From the IMG/VR virus record IMGVR_UViG_3300013127_000002, positions 1 through 64,000 of that record: a stretch of 64,000 nt of DNA; one strand, given 5' to 3'. The notes below the pieces were generated by a model, which saw only the letters and a list, made by a program, of their open reading frames with translations, did no database searches and was not told the origin of the DNA. Origin of the DNA: a virus. Positions 22,821 through 30,507 of the stretch are shown here, one piece after another. Position 1 is the first letter of the stretch; each line of letters begins with the position of its first letter. Position numbers and translations under genes: made by a program.

Positions 22821-23046
22821 TATCGGTAACGAGGTTCTGGGGAAGCTGGGCTACCTGTCTCCGCAGGATATTCTCATGCAGCATAATCCCGGTATGGGGA
22901 TGCCGCAGACGCCGATGCCCATGATGCAGCAGCCGGGAATGGGTTTTGGCGGCGGGTACTCTCCGTACGACCAGATGATGATGCAGCAACAAGCGGGCGG
23001 GATGCCCGGTGGAGGACCGTACGGTGGATATCCACCCGGGTACTGA
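22801..23046 (+). CDS. Array protein 6: KTASDIGNEVLGKLG tag, Met/Gly/Pro/Gln-rich
   Basis: Starts inside the end of the previous gene (ATG at 22798 or 22801). 81 residues: MIKTASDIGNEVLGKLG, then a disordered stretch rich in Met, Gly, Pro, Gln and Tyr (QTPMPMMQQPGMGFGGGYS). No hydrophobic helix. Resembles the M/Q/P-rich start of the 1230-residue protein at 43980. Confidence 0.55.
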   Translation: MIKTASDIGNEVLGKLGYLSPQDILMQHNPGMGMPQTPMPMMQQPGMGFGGGYSPYDQMMMQQQAGGMPGGGPYGGYPPGY

Positions 23047-23049
23047 GAC

Positions 23050-23526
23050 ATGCAGAAGACAGCATCCCAGATCGGGAACGAGATCCTCTTCAAGCTGGCT
23101 CAAGGTTACGAGCAGATGGACCCGAGCTACTACGAGGAGCCTGCTCCCCGCAAGCGGCGTTGGCCGGCGGCGGTCGGTGGTGCTGCTGTCGGCGGACTTG
23201 CGGCGCATCACCTCCTGCCGAGCCAGATGGTGAAGGACTACCGGAGTGCGGCGGGCAGCATCGAGGGCAAGGCACAGGCGTCTCTCGAAGCACACAAGCC
23301 GCATTACGACGCGCTGACAGACACGTACAAGAAGGAGATCCCCGGCCACGGCGTAACGGTGAGAGATGTCACCGCCGAGGGCAGGCCCTTCACGAAGAAG
23401 ATGCCGGCGCACATGGCGCAGAAGTATCTCAAGAGCCGGGCGTTTGCGGAGGCGATGCCCCGCACGCTTCTCGGTGCTGGACTCGGGCTCGGCGCGGGGA
23501 TTCTCGCGTCGAACGCCATGGACTAA
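23050..23526 (+). CDS. Array protein 7: KTASQIGNEILFKLA tag
   Basis: 158 residues, ATG three bases after the previous stop. QKTASQIGNEILFKLAQG opens it, followed by an acidic/aromatic stretch, a first hydrophobic segment (WPAAVGGAAVGGLAAHHLL), a soluble middle and a C-terminal TLLGAGLGLGAGILASNAM. Two glycine-rich segments are therefore present. Confidence 0.6.
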   Translation: MQKTASQIGNEILFKLAQGYEQMDPSYYEEPAPRKRRWPAAVGGAAVGGLAAHHLLPSQMVKDYRSAAGSIEGKAQASLEAHKPHYDALTDTYKKEIPGHGVTVRDVTAEGRPFTKKMPAHMAQKYLKSRAFAEAMPRTLLGAGLGLGAGILASNAMD

Positions 23527-23536
23527 GGAGACGGGG

Positions 23537-23962
23537 ATGTTCAGCAGCTACCAACAGGGTTACATTTTCGGGATGCAGAAGCTGGGCATGTCGCACGGCT
23601 ATGAGGACATCCCGAGGACGCCGACCCCGGAAGAGTACGCACGTCGTGTCGCGGATGCGGAGTGGCGGGCGAACAACGCGGCGGCCAGCAAGGCTGTGTA
23701 CGAGGATGTTCTCAAGAAGAAGAACTTCACTATCGATGAGCTCAACCGGGGCTTTGCTGATCAGAAGCAGCACTACCTAGACCAGACCGCCAAGCTCCGA
23801 GGTGAGCACGGCGCGATGTCGCAGGAGCTGGGTAACATGGGACGTCCGACCCGGTGGTTCGGCAAGCTGTCGCCAATGAAGAAGGGACTTGTCGGCGGAG
23901 CCGCAGGGCTCGGGACGCTCGGACTCGGACTTGGTCTGGGTCACGCGCTGTCGGGAGATTGA
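23537..23962 (+). CDS. Array protein 8: second tag type (QQGYIFGMQKLGMS)
   Basis: 141 residues, TAAGGAGACGGGG upstream. It begins MFSSYQQGYIFGMQKLGMS, the second tag type (Y/F-QQGY-x-x-G-x-x-KLG). A charged coiled-coil-like middle is followed by KKGLVGGAAGLGTLGLGLGL, a glycine-rich hydrophobic end like those of first-type members, which links the two tag types into one system. Confidence 0.6.
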   Translation: MFSSYQQGYIFGMQKLGMSHGYEDIPRTPTPEEYARRVADAEWRANNAAASKAVYEDVLKKKNFTIDELNRGFADQKQHYLDQTAKLRGEHGAMSQELGNMGRPTRWFGKLSPMKKGLVGGAAGLGTLGLGLGLGHALSGD

Positions 23963-23965
23963 TGA

Positions 23966-24262
23966 GTGACACCGTACGCGAAAGGGTGGTGTTCCGCGCT
24001 GGTAAAGCTGGGGCTGTCGAGCTCCGCCGTAGCGGCGACGTCTGGCACCACTTCGGGGGCAAAGCCCGGGGCGACGACGAACACGACAACGGCGCCGAAG
24101 CAGTCGAAGCCGTGGCAGTGGTCGGCCGCGAACAACATCGAACCGAAGTTGCACGAGAACGCGTGGTCGCACGCGCAGAAGGATCTGGACACAGGTGAGT
24201 CCCGCGTGATGGCGAAGTTCGATGCGTCACAGAGACAGCCGCAACTCCCGGTGGGAGGGTGA
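23966..24262 (+). CDS. Array protein 9: second tag type (YAKGWCSALVKLGLS)
   Basis: GTG start, chosen for the tag position; 98 residues. VTPYAKGWCSALVKLGLSS matches the second tag type. The rest is Thr/Ser/Ala/Pro-rich linker and a short polar helix; no hydrophobic end. Confidence 0.5.
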   Translation: MTPYAKGWCSALVKLGLSSSAVAATSGTTSGAKPGATTNTTTAPKQSKPWQWSAANNIEPKLHENAWSHAQKDLDTGESRVMAKFDASQRQPQLPVGG

Positions 24263-24263
24263 A

Positions 24264-24605
24264 ATGACGAAGACAGCGGAACAGATCTCCCTGGAGATTC
24301 TCCAAAAACTCGCGCAGTCGGGCGAAGAGAAGAGCCCAGTTCTGCGGGGCCTCGCGGGAGCGGGAATCGGCGGCGCGGCTGGCGGGTTGACGGGGTTCGG
24401 GTCGGCGGTGCATCATGGGGTGAACAACCCAGAGCTCCGCAAGGTCATCGAACAGCAACATGTTCACGGCGCGAAGACTCTGAGGCCCGGACAGGTTGCG
24501 AAGATGAATCGCTTCGGAGAGATGGGACGAGCAAGAACAGGCAAGGGCGCCCTCATCGGCGCAGGACTCGGCGCAGGACTCGGAGTGCTGTCCGCGCTTT
24601 CATAG
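24264..24605 (+). CDS. Array protein 10: KTAEQISLEILQKLA tag
   Basis: 113 residues; GGGAGGGTGAA upstream decides the start at 24264. TKTAEQISLEILQKLAQS, then LAGAGIGGAAGGLTGFGSAV, a polar middle, and ALIGAGLGAGLGVLSALS at the end. Two glycine-rich segments as in array protein 7. Confidence 0.6.
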   Translation: MTKTAEQISLEILQKLAQSGEEKSPVLRGLAGAGIGGAAGGLTGFGSAVHHGVNNPELRKVIEQQHVHGAKTLRPGQVAKMNRFGEMGRARTGKGALIGAGLGAGLGVLSALS

Positions 24606-24614
24606 AGGTGAAAG

Positions 24615-24920
24615 ATGAACGCATTTCAACAGGGTTACTTGTACGGACTGTGGAAGTTGGGCTTCTCCGAGGAGTTTGCTGCGGCGCAGCCGCCGATGTC
24701 CCACGAGGAGTTCCTCGCGGCCAAGGGCGCAACGACACCCCCGAAGGGGGTTTCGGCAGCAGCCAAGAGTGAAGCGGGCAAGGCGGCGAAGGGCGGCAAG
24801 GGTCTCGCGCACCACGGACGTCAACTTGGCGCGACGATCGCGAAGCACCCCGGCAAGGCGGCACTCATCGGTGGTGCCGGCCTGCTCGGTGCCGGCCTGC
24901 TCGGGCGTGCAACAGCGTAG
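24615..24920 (+). CDS. Array protein 11: second tag type (FQQGYLYGLWKLGFS)
   Basis: 101 residues, AGAGGTGAAAG upstream. MNAFQQGYLYGLWKLGFS opens it; a Lys/Gly/Ala-rich linker and the hydrophobic end AALIGGAGLLGAGLLGRATA follow. Same layout as array protein 8, shorter. Confidence 0.6.
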   Translation: MNAFQQGYLYGLWKLGFSEEFAAAQPPMSHEEFLAAKGATTPPKGVSAAAKSEAGKAAKGGKGLAHHGRQLGATIAKHPGKAALIGGAGLLGAGLLGRATA

Positions 24921-24930
24921 GAGAGGTGTC

Positions 24931-25275
24931 ATGCTGAAGACTGCATCGCAGATCTCCGACGAGGTGCTGTGGAAGCTCGCCGCGGCGTGGCAGCGTCGTG
25001 CTGCTCAAGTGGGAGTACCCCAGCAACAGATCAATGCAGCCACGCAGACTCTCAAGGCACAGCGGCCTGACGCGCTTGCGGTGAAGCAGCGTCAGCTGGC
25101 TGCCCGGGGTCCGGCGGTGAAGCCCGGTGGCGGGCTCATGGGCGGCATCAAGAACCTGTGGAGCAAGCCGCTCGGCAAGGCGGGGCTGATCGGCGGTGCT
25201 GCGGCTCTCGGCTACGGCGCCTACAAAGCCTTCGGCGGAGGGCAGAAGCCGCAGCAGCAGTACGGAGGCTACTGA
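24931..25275 (+). CDS. Array protein 12: KTASQISDEVLWKLA tag
   Basis: 114 residues, TAGGAGAGG upstream. LKTASQISDEVLWKLAAAW, a glutamine/alanine-rich helix, then LGKAGLIGGAAALGYGAYKA near the end and a Gln/Gly tail. Start shared with the strong ribosome binding site. Its stop overlaps the next ATG. Confidence 0.6.
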   Translation: MLKTASQISDEVLWKLAAAWQRRAAQVGVPQQQINAATQTLKAQRPDALAVKQRQLAARGPAVKPGGGLMGGIKNLWSKPLGKAGLIGGAAALGYGAYKAFGGGQKPQQQYGGY

Positions 25276-25730
25276 TGTACAAGCTCGCAGCGTGGGAACA
25301 GGGGTACATAGAGGCGCTCATCAAGCTGGGTATTGCCTACGGTCCTGGCGCGGCGGGGATCATGACGTCCGCGGACATGTACGTCCCCGAGCACAAGCCT
25401 CCGACGACATCTCTCGCCCAGCGGAAGTCTGAGATGGAAGCGTCTACCGGCGCAGCCAGGCAGAAGCGTGTCGCTGATCGGATTGCCATGGGTGAGAAGG
25501 CGACCAGCCCCGGCGGCAAGGCACTCGCAGCTCCTCTCAAGTTCCACGAGCACCCGATTACGCGTCAGGTGCAGATCAGCCCGGAGTACAGGGAGTACGC
25601 GAACCAGATGCGCGCAAAGGCCCCGGGCGTAGGGGCCGGCCCGGCCGCGGCGTCCAAGGCGTCACCTCTCAAGCGCATTGCCGGGGGGCTCACGAGTCTC
25701 GTTTCCAGGGGCAAGGTTCGCGCAGCCTAG
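25275..25730 (+). CDS. Array protein 13: second tag type (EQGYIEALIKLGIA)
   Basis: 151 residues, ATG overlapping the previous TGA. MYKLAAWEQGYIEALIKLGI carries the second tag type. A polar basic middle and a short basic C-terminus (SLVSRGKVRAA) follow; no strong hydrophobic end. The gene ends TAG then TTCTTCCCC, very like the junction at 19524 before array protein 1. Confidence 0.55.
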   Translation: MYKLAAWEQGYIEALIKLGIAYGPGAAGIMTSADMYVPEHKPPTTSLAQRKSEMEASTGAARQKRVADRIAMGEKATSPGGKALAAPLKFHEHPITRQVQISPEYREYANQMRAKAPGVGAGPAAASKASPLKRIAGGLTSLVSRGKVRAA

Positions 25731-25756
25731 TTCTTCCCCTCTTCTTGCCGTTGACG

Positions 25757-25779
25757 TATACTCCTCCTTAGTAGGAGGA
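25757..25779 (+). promoter_or_regulatory. TATACT box with SD-hiding hairpin
   Basis: TATACT at 25757-25762 is followed at once by TCCTCC (25762-25767), loop TTAGTA, GGAGGA (25774-25779). The GGAGGA is the ribosome binding site of the next gene, so a transcript starting close to the box could fold and hide it. This suggests translational control or a stabilised 5' end. Confidence 0.5.
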
Positions 25780-25784
25780 AATAC

Positions 25785-26333
25785 ATGCCATATCCATTCC
25801 CGTCCCCTGCATCCTTGCCGCCGTTGGGCGCGAGTCTCGATCTCGCTGTGGCGTTGGAGTTCGACGTGGGAACCCCCGTGTCCGACAAGGCGGCCAAGCT
25901 GGGACAGATGCTGTCGATTCCGTACGACCAGGTCATCATGATGACGCACGACATGGAGGCGACCTGGCGGGATAATGACATCTCTGTTCCGATCCGAGAT
26001 GATTTGATCACGCTCTACACGCCGCTGGCGGACCCTGAAACCTCCTACGTTGTGGGGATCATCATCACCTGCGAGATGGGAGAGGCGGTTCTCTATTTCT
26101 GCACGGACCTCGCCGAGACCGGGGCGTTCGACCCCCCGGACTACCACTACATGATCCCGACGCCGATCACTTCAGGCGGGTGTTTCATCTACGTGAACAA
26201 CCACGACTACGAGCGCGCAAACAACTGGCAGGGGCAGGTGGATGTGCCGATCTACATCGGGGAGATTCTCGCCGGGGCGTTTCTGCCGACGCGGTTGACG
26301 TCGTACGTTTTCCTGCACACGAAGGGAGTATGA
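25785..26333 (+). CDS. Hypothetical beta-rich protein
   Basis: 182 residues, TAGGAGGAAATAC upstream. Mostly beta, proline and aromatic rich (DYHYMIPTPITSGGCFIYVN), with no signal peptide or membrane helix. Followed closely by a second beta-rich protein; both break the tagged array and may be virion proteins. No family recognised. Confidence 0.6.
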   Translation: MPYPFPSPASLPPLGASLDLAVALEFDVGTPVSDKAAKLGQMLSIPYDQVIMMTHDMEATWRDNDISVPIRDDLITLYTPLADPETSYVVGIIITCEMGEAVLYFCTDLAETGAFDPPDYHYMIPTPITSGGCFIYVNNHDYERANNWQGQVDVPIYIGEILAGAFLPTRLTSYVFLHTKGV

Positions 26334-26336
26334 CTG

Positions 26337-26939
26337 ATGCACACCCGAGCACCCATTCTCGGACAGTTCATGGAATTGACCCGAGGAAAAGTCACGATGT
26401 CTGCGCAGGCTACATTCCCGGCGGGCGGACTGGCAACGGCAGATCAGAAGCCGGTCGTCACGTGGGCGCTTGAGCACTACCCGTTCTCGATGCGCATTGG
26501 CGGATACGTGGATATCGGGGCGACTGACCCCGCCAGGGATCTGGATGACTTCACCAAGATCGCTCCGCTTTACATGGATGAGGCGATAAAGGATGGCGGG
26601 GAACCGCAGCTCGCGGGGATCAATCCCGTGAAGGCGATCCTCATTCGTTGCTTGGTCGGGTCGGGGTTGATATACGTCAACGTTTTTCCGGGCGATCCTC
26701 CGGCTCCGCCTCCTCCGATTTCGGAGAGCGTGAAGCAGGCGGTGTTCCCGCTGCACGCGGGTGTCGGACTGTTCTACTACACGTTCCCGCGGAGAGACCC
26801 GTGGCGTTGTGTATTTTCGTCGGACAACTCCGGCCCCCCTCTGGTTACAGAGAAGATCACGATTCCGTCGTGTATCATCGACCTGGGGCTGCGGACGTTC
26901 GAAGACAGCAACCGCTTCCAGATGGAACTTTTTAGGTAA
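26337..26939 (+). CDS. Hypothetical beta-rich protein
   Basis: 200 residues, ATG three bases after the previous stop. Beta-rich, with a proline loop (GDPPAPPPPIS) near residue 120. Its closing strands (CIIDLGLRTFEDSNRFQME) have no match that I recognise. Likely structural, paired with the preceding gene. Confidence 0.55.
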   Translation: MHTRAPILGQFMELTRGKVTMSAQATFPAGGLATADQKPVVTWALEHYPFSMRIGGYVDIGATDPARDLDDFTKIAPLYMDEAIKDGGEPQLAGINPVKAILIRCLVGSGLIYVNVFPGDPPAPPPPISESVKQAVFPLHAGVGLFYYTFPRRDPWRCVFSSDNSGPPLVTEKITIPSCIIDLGLRTFEDSNRFQMELFR

Positions 26940-26951
26940 CAAGGTGGTGTG

Positions 26952-28688
26952 ATGCCTTTCAAGAGCGAAGCGCAGCGCCGTAAGTTTCACGTCATGGCCG
27001 AGCGGGGAGAGATCTCCGAGAAGAAGGTCAGTGAGTGGGAGCACGAGACTCCCAAGAAGGTGAAGGAAAACTTGCCTTACCATGTAAAGAAGTCCTCTCA
27101 GGAGATCGCCAACGAGGTTCTGTCGAAGCTGGGTGCCAACCTGCCCAAAAACATCGGCGTTTTCACTGCGGGATCGGGTGGGCCTAAGGCTTTGGAGCGT
27201 GTCATGAAAGCAGAGCGCTCCATCCCACGACCTCCCCCGGCGAAGCCGGATGTCCCGATCGAGTGGCGGAAGTCGATGGCGCAACGCCCCGCGCCGCAGA
27301 ACGAGATGTTGAAGTTTTTCTCTCTCAAGGAAGGACAGATCCCGGCGTCCCCGAACTCACCCGTGGGGTCTTCAGGCATGCCTACCGAGACCCCGACGGC
27401 TGCCAGCGTGGGCATGGGGAAAGGCAACCAGGCTCCGGCGTTCGGCCAGCCCGGCAAGATGGGCAGCGCTCTCGGTCTTCTCGGCAAGTTCGCGTCGGCA
27501 GATCCGTCAGCTGTGGAGGCCGCGGTTCTCAAGGCTTCTGGACCCGGTGGTGGTTCGAAGCTCTGGCAGAGTCTCACAGGTCTCTCGGATGATGTTCTAC
27601 TGGCCGGGATGAACATGAAGGAGAAACAGCGCCGGGCCCTGGAGCGTGGCTCTGAGAAGAACGCGGCTGAGACTCTGGCGTCTTCGATACTGATGCTCAC
27701 GAAGATGAGCGAGGTTCCGAAGAAGCAGACCGAGGACAAGCTCAAGGGCGGACTTGCCGACAACAAGCCGGCCAGTGACTTCGACCCGGACCAGATGGAG
27801 ATGGGCAAGAAGGTCGAGCTCGAACACACGGATGACCCGCAGCTCGCAGAGGAGATCGCGAAGGACCACCTCGACGAGATCAAGGACTACTACACCCGTC
27901 TGAACAAGATGGAGGACGAGGCACCGAAGAGCGCGGCAGCGGCGTGTGACACCCCCGGCGAGAAGATCCGGAGCAAGGGCAAGGGTCGTGGGGAGGCTCA
28001 CGGCAAGGGAGAAGGCCCGCTGGGTCGAGTCCGCCAGATGTTGGAAGACGAAGAGAAGAAGGCGGCGCTGACACGTGCCGAGCGAGGCATCTACGAAAAC
28101 GAAGACGCGAAACGCCGGCATTTCAGCGCCATGATGGCCAGCGAATCTCCCATGAAGACCGCAGAGATGCTTCGAGAGTCGCCGCTCTATTCGTCAACCC
28201 CGCTCCCACAGTCTTCGCCTTCGGATATTCTCCAGCTTCTCAAGGCACAGGCGTTGATCGAGCAGCAACAGCAGCAGATGAAGATGGGACAGATCAACGA
28301 CCCGGGTGACGGGCCGCACCTCCCGTATCAGATGGAAAATGAGAATTCCGGCGACCAGATGCCGATGGGCGACATCCAGGCAAAGATGCAGCAGCAAGCG
28401 ATGCTGGAGCGTCTCTACGCCGAGCAGATGCGGGCCAAGCAGGTCGAGGACACGTACAAGGGCAAGGTCCGCAGGGGTGAGCTCATCGGCGGGATTGGCG
28501 GCTTGCTGGGTGGCGGACTCCTGGGTCACGTTGTCAGCGCCGGCACGGGCGTCCACATGCCTGCGACGTTCCTTAGTGCCGGAGCTGGTGGTTTACTCGG
28601 TAAACACATCGGCCAGGGCATCGGACAACAGCAGGGTTTGGAGTATCTCCACCAGTACAGCGGGGTGCCGTGGGGGATCCAAAGATGA
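26952..28688 (+). CDS. Array protein 14: PFKSEAQRRKF start, internal tag
   Basis: 578 residues; AAGGTGGTG precedes the ATG. The start MPFKSEAQRRKFHVMAERG through EWEHETP is a module I recall at the N-terminus of many phage proteins. At about residues 47-61 it carries KKSSQEIANEVLSKLGA, the array tag, here internal. A long charged, Met/Gln-rich middle follows, then GELIGGIGGLLGGGLLGHVV and a second glycine-rich stretch near the end. The internal tag suggests the N-terminal module was added in front of it. Confidence 0.65.
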   Translation: MPFKSEAQRRKFHVMAERGEISEKKVSEWEHETPKKVKENLPYHVKKSSQEIANEVLSKLGANLPKNIGVFTAGSGGPKALERVMKAERSIPRPPPAKPDVPIEWRKSMAQRPAPQNEMLKFFSLKEGQIPASPNSPVGSSGMPTETPTAASVGMGKGNQAPAFGQPGKMGSALGLLGKFASADPSAVEAAVLKASGPGGGSKLWQSLTGLSDDVLLAGMNMKEKQRRALERGSEKNAAETLASSILMLTKMSEVPKKQTEDKLKGGLADNKPASDFDPDQMEMGKKVELEHTDDPQLAEEIAKDHLDEIKDYYTRLNKMEDEAPKSAAAACDTPGEKIRSKGKGRGEAHGKGEGPLGRVRQMLEDEEKKAALTRAERGIYENEDAKRRHFSAMMASESPMKTAEMLRESPLYSSTPLPQSSPSDILQLLKAQALIEQQQQQMKMGQINDPGDGPHLPYQMENENSGDQMPMGDIQAKMQQQAMLERLYAEQMRAKQVEDTYKGKVRRGELIGGIGGLLGGGLLGHVVSAGTGVHMPATFLSAGAGGLLGKHIGQGIGQQQGLEYLHQYSGVPWGIQR

Positions 28689-29635
28689 AGCACGTTGTCA
28701 CCCAGATCGTTCAGGCAACACAACAGCTGAACGAGAAACGATCGTCCATCTCCCAGCTGTTAGGGAGTGCGGAGCGTTCTCCTGTGTGGCATGACGTGGC
28801 GGAAATCGGCGGGTTGGGCCTTCTTGCCGCACCCTCTGTTGCTGACCTGGCGGGTGATCCCTGGAAAGAGAAGAACAAGGCACTGGCTGAGATCGCAGGA
28901 CTCGGCATTCTTGCTGCTCCATCGGCGCACAACCTCATCGGAAAGATCAGACAGCCGAAGGTTGCCGCGGATGAGCGCATCGGAGGGCCATACCTCCGGT
29001 ACGACAACGAAACGTCGAACAAGGCGATCGGAATGCCCCCCGAGGAGCCGCAGTCCCCGGCCTTCTCAAGACCCGAACCTCCGTACAACGGCGGCTACAC
29101 GATGAACGATGTCAGCCTGCCGCGCTACCAGTTCGAAGTGTCCGAGCAGCCGACGTTGGGGACGTCGAAGGCGCTGCCTTCCGCGAAAGAGTCTGTTGCG
29201 TCTGTTATCGACAAGATTGCCCAGGGCGTAGACGACATGAACCAGGAGATGGCGCCGTACTACTCCCAGCAGCCGCAGTACATAGTGCTCCCGCCGCGGG
29301 AGAAGCCGTCCGGGTCTTTCGTGCCTCCCTTCGTGGGTGCGGCTGTCGGCGCACCTCTCGGGTGGCATGTCGGAGAACAGATGGGCCTGTCCAAGTACCC
29401 CGGGTACAAGACGCTGGATAAGGCCGTGGACTGGCTGGGCAATCAGAGCTCGAAGCTCCCGAACTCGCCGCTGGTTCGTGATGCTGCTGACGTAGCCGGC
29501 GGAACCTTGTGGGGCAAGTACCAAGGCTTCAAGATGCTCGGGCCGATTGGTATGTACCGCTTGGGCGGTGCGGCGCTGGGTCTCGGTGGTGGGCTTCTGG
29601 CAGGTGCGCTGGTCAACAAGGCGATGGAAGACTAA
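28685..29635 (+). CDS. Array protein 15: Gly-rich virion-like protein
   Basis: 316 residues, ATG overlapping the previous TGA. The N-terminus (VTQIVQATQQLNEKRSSISQ) is at best a remote tag. Two similar segments occur at residues 44-60 and 76-90 (AEIGGLGLLAAPSVADL and AEIAGLGILAAPSAHNL), an internal duplication. The end is RLGGAALGLGGGLLAGALVN, as in other members. Confidence 0.6.
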   Translation: MKHVVTQIVQATQQLNEKRSSISQLLGSAERSPVWHDVAEIGGLGLLAAPSVADLAGDPWKEKNKALAEIAGLGILAAPSAHNLIGKIRQPKVAADERIGGPYLRYDNETSNKAIGMPPEEPQSPAFSRPEPPYNGGYTMNDVSLPRYQFEVSEQPTLGTSKALPSAKESVASVIDKIAQGVDDMNQEMAPYYSQQPQYIVLPPREKPSGSFVPPFVGAAVGAPLGWHVGEQMGLSKYPGYKTLDKAVDWLGNQSSKLPNSPLVRDAADVAGGTLWGKYQGFKMLGPIGMYRLGGAALGLGGGLLAGALVNKAMED

Positions 29636-29637
29636 CA

Positions 29638-30507
29638 ATGAACGAGTACTTTTCCCGCGGTGTCTACGCGGCGCTCACCAAATTGGGGATGAGTCCCGAG
29701 GTGCTCGCCGAGCATCATGCTCGGATCATTAACGCCGCGAAGCGACAAGGTCACAAAGTTCCGACGTTCGCCGAGCTTAACGAGATCCTGCCCCCCGGCT
29801 GGGAGAAGAAGTACAAGGGCTCCTGGCAGGAAGCGTATCTCGGATCCGACTGGCTGAAGCAGCGCAACTCCGAAGTGCTGGAAGCCAAAGAGAGAGCACG
29901 TGAGAACGCGGCGTACCAGGCGGCACGGGCACGTCAGTCTGCGTCTTCTTCAAGGCGGCGGCAGTCGACAGGTGCGTCTTCTTATGACCCGTGGGAGGAG
30001 TACGCACGAAAGGAGTACGCACGAGCTCGTGAGGCAGGGCGGTGGGAGGAGTACGCACGAGAGGAGTACGCACGAGCTCGTGAGGCAGGGCGGCAGAAAG
30101 CAAAAGAGTCTCCTTACTCCAAGGCTTGGGAGGACTACAAAGCTCGAAGAGCGGAAGAGCAGGCCGAGTACGCGTCGCAGAAGGCAGAGAATGACCGCAA
30201 GTGGGAGGAGTCGAAGCGCCGCTGGGCCGAACAAGACGCCGAGTCGGCCCGTCGCTACGCTGCGCGCCAGGCCAAGTACGATGCCGCGCAGAACGCAGCA
30301 GCCGCACGACGTCGTGCGGCGCAGAGTGAGTTCCACAGTAGCTTCGAGGGTGGAGGAGGTTCGTCTTCCCGCCCGCGCTCTGGTGGTACTAGCGGCTTGG
30401 GTCTCGCCATCGGGTTAGGGGTGCCACTCACCGTAGCCCTGGCGTATGGACTGTCCGGAAGTTCGGACAGCAGCAAGAAGAAGGCTAAGAAGCGGGCAGC
30501 TCGCTGA
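29638..30507 (+). CDS. Array protein 16: second tag type, tandem repeat coiled coil
   Basis: 289 residues, ATG shortly after the previous stop. MNEYFSRGVYAALTKLGMSP carries the second tag type. The middle is a long charged helix rich in Ala, Arg and Glu, containing two 17-residue repeats (WEEYARKEYARAREAGR). A serine/glycine linker leads to GLGLAIGLGVPLTVALAYGL and a basic tail. Convergent with the next gene, overlapping it by 23 bases. Confidence 0.6.
   Translation: MNEYFSRGVYAALTKLGMSPEVLAEHHARIINAAKRQGHKVPTFAELNEILPPGWEKKYKGSWQEAYLGSDWLKQRNSEVLEAKERARENAAYQAARARQSASSSRRRQSTGASSYDPWEEYARKEYARAREAGRWEEYAREEYARAREAGRQKAKESPYSKAWEDYKARRAEEQAEYASQKAENDRKWEESKRRWAEQDAESARRYAARQAKYDAAQNAAAARRRAAQSEFHSSFEGGGGSSSRPRSGGTSGLGLAIGLGVPLTVALAYGLSGSSDSSKKKAKKRAAR
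29991..30092 (+). repeat. Tandem 51-bp repeat, two units
   Basis: Units 29991-30041 and 30042-30092 differ by one base (CGAAAGG versus CGAGAGG). In frame, each encodes 17 residues of the coiled coil. The near identity points to a recent duplication. Confidence 0.85.
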
